Below are positions 1 to 9,474 of a stretch of DNA of 64,000 nt, in pieces (the first letter of the stretch is position 1; each line of letters opens with the position of its first letter). The notes beneath the pieces are model-generated. The model searched no databases and had not been told where the DNA came from. It saw only the letters and a program-made list of their open reading frames with translations. Source of the DNA: Rhipicephalus microplus (lineage: Eukaryota > Arthropoda > Arachnida > Ixodida > Ixodidae); the NCBI RefSeq assembly GCF_043290135.1, contig NC_134704.1:8303501-8367500 (forward strand), in the 5' to 3' direction. A program made the position numbers and the translations under genes.

Positions 1-1335
1 TGCACCACGACTCTGTTCCCGCAGGGCAAAACTTGTGGCTGCCAGCATTGTCAGTAGAGCATGAGTGGAAGTACGAAGCCCATACTGCAGTGTACATATC
101 CCGTACACTCCCCCTGTTGCTTGTTATGGCAATCTGATAGTATGTTTGGAGCTTCTGAATGGCTGGCTCTTTCATTTTCTGCTCTCGTGGTAATGACACA
201 TGCAGCTTCCGTAGCACGGTGCCAAGTCTCTTGGCCACATGATTAGTGCAGTCTTCTTTTTCTATATTGACAGCACCACAGACTTTTGACTCTGCAACTG
301 CACTATATGCTTTGCTGTCACCGTCACTCAAGAATGTCATGAAATGCAGTGGGGTGTCATAAGTCAATGTTCTCTGCCAAATGCGCATTGCAGCCTCCGT
401 TTCCATGGCATGGGAGGAACAGTCTGCATTTTTTTCACAGACTGGGCCATGGAATGCCTGCCACACTTGCTCGTCTGGGCCCATATCCTTGTGCCTACTG
501 CATGTCAGGCAGTAATTTGATATGACCTCGAAGTCTAAGCAGAGGCCAGTATCTAAGGAGATAACTGCGCCAATCCCATTGTGGCTTTTGTGGCCCCTCT
601 TCTGCCAAGTGCCGTTGAACATAACAGCCACATCAGTTTCGCCTGCTACTTCTTTCGTCAACTCTCTGGATCAGCGCTCTTTGCTATCGAAAAAAATCCT
701 CGGTGGTGCATTGGCTTTGGGAGTCCAATAATGGAGCAAAATCTCGACAATTGCTCATGCCCAATGCCGACAGGGCGTGCAGCCACCACTGCCTTCACAT
801 TTACAGCGAAACTATCTCGGGAGCTCCCACTGTCGTACCGTTGGCTCACTCGGCTGCTGCCGTCCGCCGTAACACGCAGTGACGTATAGGAGCACGAAAG
901 AACAGTCGCTGAGCATTCGCTGTTTTCGCAATGAAGTTCGAGGAGCGACGAAAGTCCCTTGCGCTTTTCTGCCGGCTCCCGAACGGCAAGTTTTTGAATA
1001 CCGCAAGCAGGGCATGCCGCACCTGCCACAAGTGCCGTCAGCAAGAGGGTGTCGCACAAAACTGTCGTTGCACAAACCTCATCGCGCTGTCTTTCGTCTT
1101 TTTCAGAGAAGCCGAGCTTCTTTTCCGAAGCACTGACGAAAGAAAGCGCAGCGTCAATACCTTCACCGCAGGCACTGTCGTTCGCGCACTCGTCGATGCC
1201 GCCGTCAGGCCTAGCACACATAGGCGCGTTCTCGTTCGTCGCCGTCGTTCGGGGCGCTTTACGCCGCCTTCCCTTGAACTTGTGCTTCGTTCGAAACTTC
1301 TGCGGTCTCACGTTGCACTTTTTCAGGCTTGTCAT
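1..1335 (-). pseudogene. Mutator-like transposase, frameshifted and partial
   Basis: From an ATG at 1335 the frame codes MTSLKKCNVRPQKFRTK, a Cys4-type region (ACPACG then CENSEC), and FAVNVKAVVAARPVGIG, parallel to the intact copy's FDVNVRAIMAIKQIAKG. The frame stops at 658. The homology resumes in another frame with VAVMFNGTWQKRGHKSH (position of the first catalytic Asp, here Asn), FLSDGDSKAYSA (second Asp) and the CxxH string CTNHVAKRLG before the window edge. A frameshift near 658-668 and the Asp-to-Asn change mark it as dead. The TTG at 1377 is not used as a start. Confidence 0.8.
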
Positions 1336-1827
1336 CGCGGAAATATGCGTAGACGCGCAGAAAATCAAACGGACCAAATGCCAATGGCTGCCACCAACAC
1401 AGCTGACAATGACTCGGTAGCCAATGGCGATGCGGCATAGGGTGCCGCGCGTTTCAAACCGCTCAAAACACGTGACAAAAAGGCCTCGTTTTTTTATTTA
1501 TTTTTTTTTTGCACACGTATGAAACTGGCGGTCGTCGGAGCTGTAAGAAGAAGGCCGGACGCAACTTTCCCAACCGATCGCGATGGCAGGCGGCACTGCG
1601 ACGGGGAGCAGCGCGCAGTCAAAGATGGCCAATATCGGCGCAAATTCACGAAATTTTGAGCCACCGCGATGCCTTCATACACATTTTTTTGCATTTTGCG
1701 GTTCGAACTTAGTTTTGAAATTTTCACAGATGAAAGAAGAAGGTTTGAAGATTACAATGCAATAAAAATCAGAAATACGAGAAATTTCGCTAAAAACGTG
1801 ATTTTTCGACTCGCATCTCCCCTTAAA
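1..1827 (-). mobile_element. Mutator-like (MULE) DNA transposon, truncated by window edge
   Basis: A minus-strand element whose 5' end lies near 1827. Its terminus (reading inward TTTAAGGGGAGATGCGAG, then TCGAAAAATCACG) resembles the end of the larger element at 8852, which begins TTTAAGGGGGGACGC. It carries a decayed transposase and runs off the left edge. It appears to sit inside a Ruka SINE, whose remnant begins right next to it. Confidence 0.75.
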
Positions 1828-1935
1828 GTACCCCAGGAGGTCGAATTTCTGGAGCACTCCTCTACGGCGTCTCTCATAATCATATGGTGGTATTGGGACG
1901 TTATACCCCTGCTATTACTAATATCAAAGCACAGA
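1828..1935 (+). repeat. Ruka-type SINE, 3' remnant
   Basis: The stretch CCCCAGGAGGTCGAATTTCT and the following GGCGTCTCTCATAATCATAT, with a GGGACGTTA block, match the 3' half of the SINE copies at 19414 and 49513. The tRNA-like head is missing; the Mutator-like terminus occupies its place. Confidence 0.72.
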
Positions 1936-2386
1936 AATGCATAAGGAGCAATGCGAGAGGTGACAGCCCATGCTAAGGTGGGGCCATCACGCGGTTGTCG
2001 ATACCAACTGGGGCAGCCACGGCTCCTCCCTGAACACACTACCCCATATTCTAGTACACTATACTTTCAGGCAGTACACTAGGCCTGCACCATTTCGAAA
2101 AAACAAGCAGGGTCAGAAGAATGATCAGAAGATGGTTGGAGTCTCGACGACCACAGTCCACAAAAGGAATCTCACGGAGAAGGTGCAGATGGTGTTCAGG
2201 AACTCGAAATGAGGTCCGGACAAAGTTCACATGTGCAGCTTGCAAGCTGCGGCTCTGTCCAACTTGTTTTAGTGCCTTTCACTCTAAGTAAGCGCGCAAA
2301 TGAAATTGAGAAAGTACCTTCACGAGACAATGTGACAGTGTTGTCCCACTTTTCAAGGGGCCTGATTACACCAATGGGACATATAT
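1936..2386. other. Unassigned stretch
   Basis: I see no gene, exon or recognised repeat here. Short open frames on both strands have no family-like composition. Confidence 0.4.
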
Positions 2387-3137
2387 GTTGCAGTGGACAC
2401 GTATCCCGAAGGAGTACGGCCCCTAGCGTGGGTCCGGTCTTAGCGAGCCGCAGGGCACGCGTTAACCGTCGCCGTGGCGAGAACACGATACTGCTCAAAG
2501 TCGCAACACTTTATTGTCTGTGGCAACACCAAACGCAGTACAGCCTATTGCGAAGGCGCGGCGGGAAAGCAAATAGGCTTATCCGCGCCACAGGCATAAA
2601 AGTACTATACAGGGTGCCACGAGCACGTCTCCGCGGTAAAGGTGATCCACGGAGACACCGGGACCAAGGCCCGGTCGCTCGAGCGAGGGCAAAGGCGCTC
2701 GCGTTGGCTTCGGAGGGAGACGGGTCAGCGTAGCTAGGCCACGCACTAGGATACCGTACCACTCTTCGGCCTAACGTTGGGAAGGGGGGGGGGGGGAGGG
2801 CACATAAGGTAAGCGTTCGCCGCAGGCGTAAGGCGCTGCTGGCGAAGTCCGAACGAGCCCTACAGGGAGCTGACGCACGGAAAAAAAAAGCGTGCTTACC
2901 CCATGTCGTACCTCGAGAGGTCTCTCCCGCTTCCAACGCAGTGCACGAAAACCTCTCAGGAGACTTCGCACGCGGCACCATAGTCAACATCCGCTACCGG
3001 GTGAGGGAGTTAAACGTCACTCCGCTCCCCCAGCGCAGCAGACAGCGGAGGAGGGAAGGCATGTCCGGACATGAGAACAGAGAAAGAGCCGGCAAAGCCC
3101 GCGCAAAGGCAGCGGGCCGGCCTCAATTCCCACAACG
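2387..3137 (-). repeat. Probable solo LTR (minus orientation), approximate ends
   Basis: Read on the minus strand the stretch starts TGTGGGAATTGAGGCCGG and ends near CGTGTCCACTGCAACA. It contains GACAATAAAGTGTTGCGACT, a poly(A) signal in LTR-like context. The distal 400 bases match a plus-strand stretch at 26690-27170, including GGCTCGCTAAGAC and CCCACGCTAG. No internal retrotransposon genes adjoin, so a solo LTR is the best reading. No clear target duplication was found. Confidence 0.5.
2783..2797 (+). repeat. Poly-G tract
   Basis: A run of about 15 G in the LTR-like stretch, interrupted once by A; likely variable in length. Confidence 0.8.
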
Positions 3138-3383
3138 TCCCACTTTTTTTTCAAGAACCTAAGCATGCTATCAACCTGAAATTTTTCGCTTATCATTTTT
3201 AAGCTGTTCAAAAGCTCAGAAAAACAAAAATAATTTCAATTTGCCTTGAAAAATATAGGCGACCTTGCAAAGGAAAAATTTCACTTCGAAGCAGTCAAAA
3301 AGTACATATTAAACAAATATTCAACAACTATTTGAAAAAGATTCTATTCTATTCACACTCTAACTTTATTGCACACCTAATTA

Positions 3384-4334
3384 CAGTCAAATCTCATTAA
3401 TTTGAACACGCTTAATTTGAACTTCCGGTTAATTCAAACTCCCACTGATGTCCCGTCAAAGCTACGTGTATTCCAAGGGTGAAAACGTCCTGTAATTCGA
3501 ACGCGCAAGCACTTGCGACAGTTAACTTGAACATGCCGCGCTCTAAAATGCTCTCAGCACCACACCCAATCCAGCAGCGGCACCTCCGACACCTTAACGC
3601 TGCGCGCGAAGGAAAAAAAAAGGAAGGAAAAGGCTGCGGCGGAATGTTTGCTCTTTCTCAAATGCCAATCTGCAACGCACCTGTGCCATGCTTCTCCCTT
3701 TTCTGTCCCTGCTACGTGAAGACCCTTCTCCTTTCAGCGCCGCGCACAAAGAGAGGTGTTGGTTTTCTACCACGCACCGGTGCCCCGCTTTCCCCTTTCC
3801 CGCTCTTGCCACATAGACCTTTCTTCTTTCAAACGTCGCGCGCGAAAAGAGCAAAAAAAAAAGCTGCCATGGAGTGCTGGTTCTTTCTCAAATGCCAATT
3901 TGTTTCTCTCCGCATGGAGACGCTCGCTCCTCCTTTCTCGTGACGTGCTGGCCACACTGCGGCTGTGTAGCAAAGACACAGTCGTTGTTGTCTTTAGAGA
4001 GTGTCGGCGCTGGACATTGCCGTGCGCAACTTCTTTTGCCAGGAGAATGCTGAAGCTGAAGTAGAAATGCTTTGCAAGCTGTGCGTGAAATCAACTCGCT
4101 ACAAGGCAAACGTGTGCAGACGTGCATCACCGATTACTTCAATTAAAGACGGGTGTCCTGTAATTTGTGAAAAATGTAAGTCTTCTGAAACTTCCCCCTC
4201 GTGTGTTAACTCAATGCACACACGCCACTGCATGGTGAGCCCTCCGTTAATTTAGCTTTCATTAATTTGAACTTTTCTTTTAATTCGAACAAACTTTCGG
4301 GCCCCTTCGAGTTCGAATTACCGAGATTCGACAT
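3384..4334. mobile_element. Non-autonomous Tigger-like element
   Basis: The ends are an inverted pair: CAGTCAAATCTCATTAATTT on the left and, on the complement of the right end, GTCGAATCTCGGTAATTCG. Subterminal ATTAATTTGAAC and AATTCGAAC motifs recur at both ends (3413-3437, 4262-4295). TA precedes the left end. The interior has no recognisable transposase domain; short frames with Cys pairs near 4075-4180 may be a decayed coding remnant. Confidence 0.6.
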
Positions 4335-4414
4335 TATAACAAAGCTACATCAAGCACGAAAAAAGGCTTGTTATATCCAAACACTATATCTATTGCAAGG
4401 CTATTCTTCAATTA

Positions 4415-6613
4415 CAGTAGACTCTCAGCAAACAGAACTCCAAAGAACCAGAAAAATTTGTTCCATTTAACAGGAGTTCCGTTTGCTGAAAGAGGTGTAA
4501 AAAGTGTCGATTTATGTGTGCACACTCTCCTAATAATACTTTATGAAAGTCTAAACACTATGAGATACATGTAACTCATTGTTTTTTAGAAAGCAAGAAA
4601 ATTACATGAGGTTTTTATATAGCGTTCACAAGTTTATCATGCAGCCATTAATCACTGTGGACTGAAAAATACATCAATTTTCTTCTGTTTGAGTCTTTGC
4701 ATCTTCGTCTTCAGAATCTTTTTCTCCATATCACTTAGGCTTTGAAGAAACACTTCTGATTCTGGCTCCCTAAAAATCTAATTCCTTATGTAAAGCACAG
4801 CAGACGCTGCCCCATGAAGTGTAGTAACTTCAGTGGCTGCTACCTCTTCAGTCTTCTTCCAGCTCCTCCTCCTCATCGCATACTTCGTCAACAATGCTTT
4901 GCACACTGTTGTCAGGGCAAGTTGCAACACCACTGTCAACTTGCACATATTCATCGAAGTCCAGTGTGATTTTCTTTAAAGCACACTGCTCAATTACCTC
5001 TTGCCTTTCATGGGCATCTTCGCTGTCACATTCAAAGTCTTCCAAGTCGGATATCAGGTTACTTGAAGAAAATCCTGCATGCCTGAAGCAATTTGCTATG
5101 CTTGTGGGAGTCAGCTGCCTCCAGGCATCAGCAATGAGCTGAACAGCACCAAGAACATCCAGCTTGTACTCTTTATCCTGGCTCATGCACAGGAGCATCC
5201 TCTGGAAGAGACCCTTGCGGAAGCACGACTTGAGGGCTTGGATAACTCCCTCATCCATGGGCTGTAGCAGTGCTGTGGTGTTACCTGGAAAGAACTCCAA
5301 CTGAATCAATTTAAGTCCTGTTACAGTCCCATGTCCAGGGCAGTTGTCAATGAGGAAAAGGACCTTCCTATTTTGCCACGAAAATCTCGTGTCCTCTGTG
5401 TGCAGCCATTCGCTGAAGAGGGCTTGGGTCATCCAAGCTTCCGAGTTGAACTCGTAAGTGACGGGCACGGTAGTCATGCCCTTGAAACAGCGAGGATTTT
5501 TCGATTTTCTATCACAAACAGCTTCAACTTGTTGCTGCCCGACATATTTGCTTCAACAAGAACAGTCAGTCTGTCTTTGATCAATTAGCCACCTGTGCAC
5601 AATTCACCTTCAAGAATTGATTTTGATGACAGGAGCTTAAAGAAAGTGCGGTTTCATTGATGTTGTATATGTTATCGTCCTTGAACTGCTGCATTATCTC
5701 CGGCAGTCGTCCTGCCCACCAGTCGCGACACGCAGTCTCGTCAGCTGCTGGGGCTTCTCCCGCAATAGTGCGAAAAACGAGGCCATTTCTTTAAGCCTTG
5801 TCAGCCAACCTTCACTGCACAAGAAGTCCTTTATCCCGAGCTAAAGAACAAACTATTCTGCTTTGGCACGGATCAGTGGCCCGCTGATGGGAACACTCTG
5901 GCTCCGGGCTCTCTTAGGCCACAAAACCGGACACCTCTCCAGTTCTTTGTGGTCGTCGTGACGCAGACTTTTCTTCTGGGGCCCGAATCCCGAAGTTTCA
6001 AAGGCATTTCGTAGCTTGTCCTTGTCGTGCAGGATCCTCATTAGGCAGCTTTTTGAGATGCCGTACTTCGTCGCGAGCGCAATCTTCAAGTATGAGCCAC
6101 TTTCGAAGTCGAGAATTATGCCCATATTTTTTTCCAATGTCAGCGCATGGTGTGCCCGCTTCTGCGTCGCCATTGAAACAACGGTGGCGAGGCCTCAACT
6201 TCACGAGCGCTTGTGAGCCACCAAATTTGGAAGACACCAATGCGGTAATGAAGCACAATAGGTACCACGATGGCAGGAACGATGCGGCTGTAACCTAGGC
6301 AACTCGAAAATAGACCGAATGACTTGATCAAGAACCGCAATGTAGCATTTGTTGCGACGACTACCAACGAGACAAGGCTTACGACGACAAGGAAAAAAAA
6401 AATAATAACATTCAGAACCGGAAAGGGCTGATGCTTATGGAAATGGGTCTGCCAGAAGTTCTATTTTTTGTTCCGTTTACACGGTGAAGCACAAATATTA
6501 GTTCCGATTAACGAAAGTTTTTTTTACCTTACCTGAATACAAAACCAACCAAATTACTGGCTACTGTTCTGTTTAATTCCGTTTAAGCGATTTCCGTTTA
6601 TCATATTCTACTG
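4415..6613 (-). mobile_element. Tigger (pogo-type) DNA transposon, decayed
   Basis: Terminal inverted repeats CAGTAGACTCTCAGCAAACA (left) and CAGTAGAATATGATAAACGG (complement of right end) bound a 2.2-kb element with a minus-strand transposase. TA flanks the left end; the right flank is CC, so the duplication has eroded. A fragment of the same family occurs at 12946-13032. Confidence 0.82.
4848..6173 (-). pseudogene. Tigger-type transposase, broken
   Basis: The ATG at 6173 opens an N-terminal helix-turn-helix (SYLKIALATKYGISKSCLMR), which stops at 5853. The catalytic half is open from 5477 to 4848, with VLFLIDNCPGHG (second Asp) and LQPMDEGVIQALK (third Asp), then an acidic tail. Between them the first catalytic position reads YNINETAL near 5665-5680, Asn in place of Asp. 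The interrupted frames plus this change mean it cannot be active. Confidence 0.85.
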
Positions 6614-6846
6614 CCCTTCTTTATACCCAATATTTCGTTAGATCTGAGTTTGTTATATCGAGGTTTGAGCGTATCTGGATTCGCCTTGCACCTAAAATTT
6701 TGCTATTTGCACCGCTCTACATATCATCTTATCAAATGTCATCAATTTATTCTCATGGGCACCCAGTGTCGCCACACAACCCCTTTACTATAGTTGTTTC
6801 AAGTTCATTTTTTCTCCACAAAAGTACCAACAAAAATTTGGAGCTA

Positions 6847-8254
6847 CAGTGGAACTTCGATTATACGACTTTTAGGGGACCACGCAAAATCGTCGTATAA
6901 TCCGGGCGTCGTAAAATCGAATAACCAAGAATATAGGCACTGATGGTCGTTGTTGCCACACAACAGTTGTTACATAATGCGTAAGAAAAACCACGGCACA
7001 AATCTACGCTGCTTCGATGAAGGTAGATTAAATTACTTGAAAAAATGACAACCACGCTTTTTATCGGAGGTGTGAACTAATCTTTATTCTCACCTTTTAA
7101 AAAAATCTGTGATTTTTTTCTGCGAGTTTGCCCAGCCACGATGCATCAGCTTTCTTTCGAGAGCTGCGACATCTGGCAGCAAGTCGCCGATCACGTCGCG
7201 TGCGCAAGCAAACCGCCGAATGTTGTTGACGTAGCACAACACATCCGCGTACGTCGGAACGGACGCACCAGCCTCTGAAGTGTCATCCATCTCTTCCTCG
7301 TCCGAAGTTCCCGCAGTGTCAGGGCGCACAGTTTCGATAATGTCATCCAGCAACGCAATGTCGCGGTATTCGGTTCCGCGACATTGCGAGACGCAGCACT
7401 CGCAACCAAGAATGCGAAAGCTTCCTCGCACACCAATGTCCGAATACTGAAAATTTTGCACGGACTAGACGCAGGAGCTGCGGCGCACAGCCCACCGATG
7501 AGACAAATACGTGAAGGAATGGCTGAAAGGCAACAAGGCAGTGGGCCCATTCGACTTTTGCAAGCACGTAGGTCTGCGCAAGCTTCGATAAACGCGAGGG
7601 GCTAAAACTCCCCAGCCCTCTGGTAGCTAGACAGCAGCTAGTTCCGGTTCCCGCGACCGTCCCAAATGTAGACAAACTCAACAATTGCAGTTCAACACGT
7701 CCGGTACAACGACGCAAAATCTAGTGAAAGTTATCGCATACTAGAAAGCGAGCTCGAAATTATCTGCCATGTTACCTGCTCACCACCCAAACGAAGGCAG
7801 AAAACAAAACAAAAAAGGCGCCAACGGAAGTGCGCAGTGCAATGCGACTAAGCAAAATGAATGCGCTCTGGCTGGCTCTGGATAACGTTGGCTCTGGCTA
7901 GCTATGGCCGACAGCGTGTCGAAAAATTGAAAAGGCCCTGTGGTGGCAGCGCGGATAGTGTGCTAGAACGTGCGGAGGAAGGAACTCGGCTCCTCGGTTT
8001 CCCGACTTCTTTTCATCCGGCCGCAGTGTGCTTGCGTGCCAGCCTGCGAGCATCATCGTAGTTTTTTTTTTTTTTTTTTTTCCCCTTAAACAGTCCAGCT
8101 AAGCGTCGTACGAGGCGGGGCCGGCGTAAAATTGCGTCGTAGAATTGAGGTTTTCAATACATAAGTTCTATGGGGGTTTTGCCGGGACCAAGCCAATTCG
8201 TCGTAAAACGCGGGTCGTCGCAGGACCGGGGAACGCATAATCGAAGTTCCACTG
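6847..8254. mobile_element. Non-autonomous Tigger element with TA target duplication
   Basis: Terminal repeats CAGTGGAACTTCGATTATAC at 6847 and the complement of the right end (CAGTGGAACTTCGATTATGC) differ by one base over 20, and TA flanks both sides (6845-6846, 8255-8256). Related copies lie at 16916 and 41573. A minus-strand frame at 7090-7461 ends ITDFFKR, the usual C-terminal end of Tigger transposases, so this is an internal-deletion derivative keeping the tail. Confidence 0.88.
7090..7461 (-). pseudogene. C-terminal remnant of a Tigger transposase
   Basis: An acidic segment (TSDEEEMDDTSEAG) is followed by KLMHRGWANSQKKITDFFKR and a stop. The layout equals the tail of the Tigger copy at 21827, which ends [11 protein letters not shown]. 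No DDE core or DNA-binding domain remains. Confidence 0.6.
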
Positions 8255-8343
8255 TATCGCTTTTTCCATTTTAATGAGTAGCTAATTACTACACTTACCA
8301 TGGCTAATAACTTCATTCGCCTGAACGTGCGGCAGTTCATTAT

Positions 8344-8790
8344 TCAAAAATAATTTATTGTGCCCAGATCAAGTTTGGGTATAAGAGAGCACTGAGTGCG
8401 GCTGGACCCATTGGGCGGTTTTCCATGTGAACATAGCTGGCTATGTGAGCACACAGTCGTCAACACATTAGCAACCATGTTGACAGCTTGTTTCAACGAA
8501 GGATCCCTCAGTGCTGCTATGATCCCGTCAGGATCATGTGAAAGCACACTGCCGAGGCAATAGCGCCAGCCTTTGTACTCCAATGGAAGTCCACAAAGGA
8601 GGTGCTCTCTCTTTTCGTTAAAAAGGTCTACTACTAGAACGACCACTGGCAACGAGTGTCTCAGCTAACACAAACTTGTGATGCATGTGGTTGTTGCTTG
8701 TTTCAAACAATGTGAGGTGGGATGTTTTGCACACAATTGCATGACATGCACTTTAAAATCGGTTTTAATTATGCTCTAGGCTATATTTGC
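8344..8790 (-). other. Unrecognised gene-like fragment with poly(A) signal
   Basis: On the minus strand one frame codes TSHLTLFETSNNHMHHKFVL and AETLVASGRSSS (about 8750-8635). A second frame then codes KREHLLCGLPLEYKGWRYCL and DPDGIIAALRDPSLKQAVNM down to 8344. Its last codons overlap AATAAA. The two could be one protein joined by an indel near 8625, ending as a processed transcript would. I do not recognise the family. It might be a retrocopied gene fragment, a terminal exon or an unknown transposon. Confidence 0.35.
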
Positions 8791-9474
8791 CATTGCTGTA
8801 TAGTGCATGATGCGTGTACACAAACAAATCTAACCCAGAAGTCACCTCACCTTTAAGGGGGGACGCGGCCCTTGAAAACCGAAAAATCGCGAAAAAGTCG
8901 GTTTTTGAAAAACCACATTTTTGGATTGTATGTCTCATAAACTACCTATTCTGTAATTATCAGCACCTAATTCAACCGCAAAGTGCAAAAAAAATACTAT
9001 TTTCGAAGCCGCCGCGGCGTCCAAAACAGGCGCGAATCCCGAAATTAAACCAAACTTCGCGCGCGCGCCATTTCCGGACCGTGCGGTCGTCCCGCGCCAT
9101 CTTGGTGTTGTTTTGACCGTGAATTCTTTCTCTCTCGTTCGCCGCCTTGCAAAATGGCGTCGGCAGCACAGTTGAGACGCTATTGGCGTTTTCCCGCGAT
9201 GCGATGCGGAGCGCTGATTGGCTAGAGCAGCGCATTCTTATTTCGCGGGAGAAAGCGTGCCCGCCATTGGCTGCTGTGCAGCAGCGGGGTCGGTCGCTGC
9301 TCTCGATGGCGCGTCCAGCGCGCTCGCTTCGTTGTTGCTCTCTCCTCCGTCCGCCTCGACAGACGTCTGCTTACGAGCCGCTCTTCGCCTTGTGCTATCT
9401 TTTCGATCATTTTCTCTTGTTTTTTTTTTCTTTTTGCACTAGTTCTGTGTCTTTCGTCTTTGTTGTTGCGGGCG

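Noticed and set aside
581..1440. Long plus-strand open frames opposite the left Mutator-like transposase
   Set aside because: They mirror the minus-strand coding sequence; only the minus frame has transposase motifs.
2209..2733. 174-residue plus frame
   Set aside because: It lies in the solo-LTR-like block, is Arg-rich and matches no family; the poly(A) signal and copy at 26690 support a non-coding repeat.
3479..3943. 154-residue plus frame in the 3384 element
   Set aside because: Low-complexity Lys/Pro/Phe composition, no domain, and inside a non-autonomous transposon.
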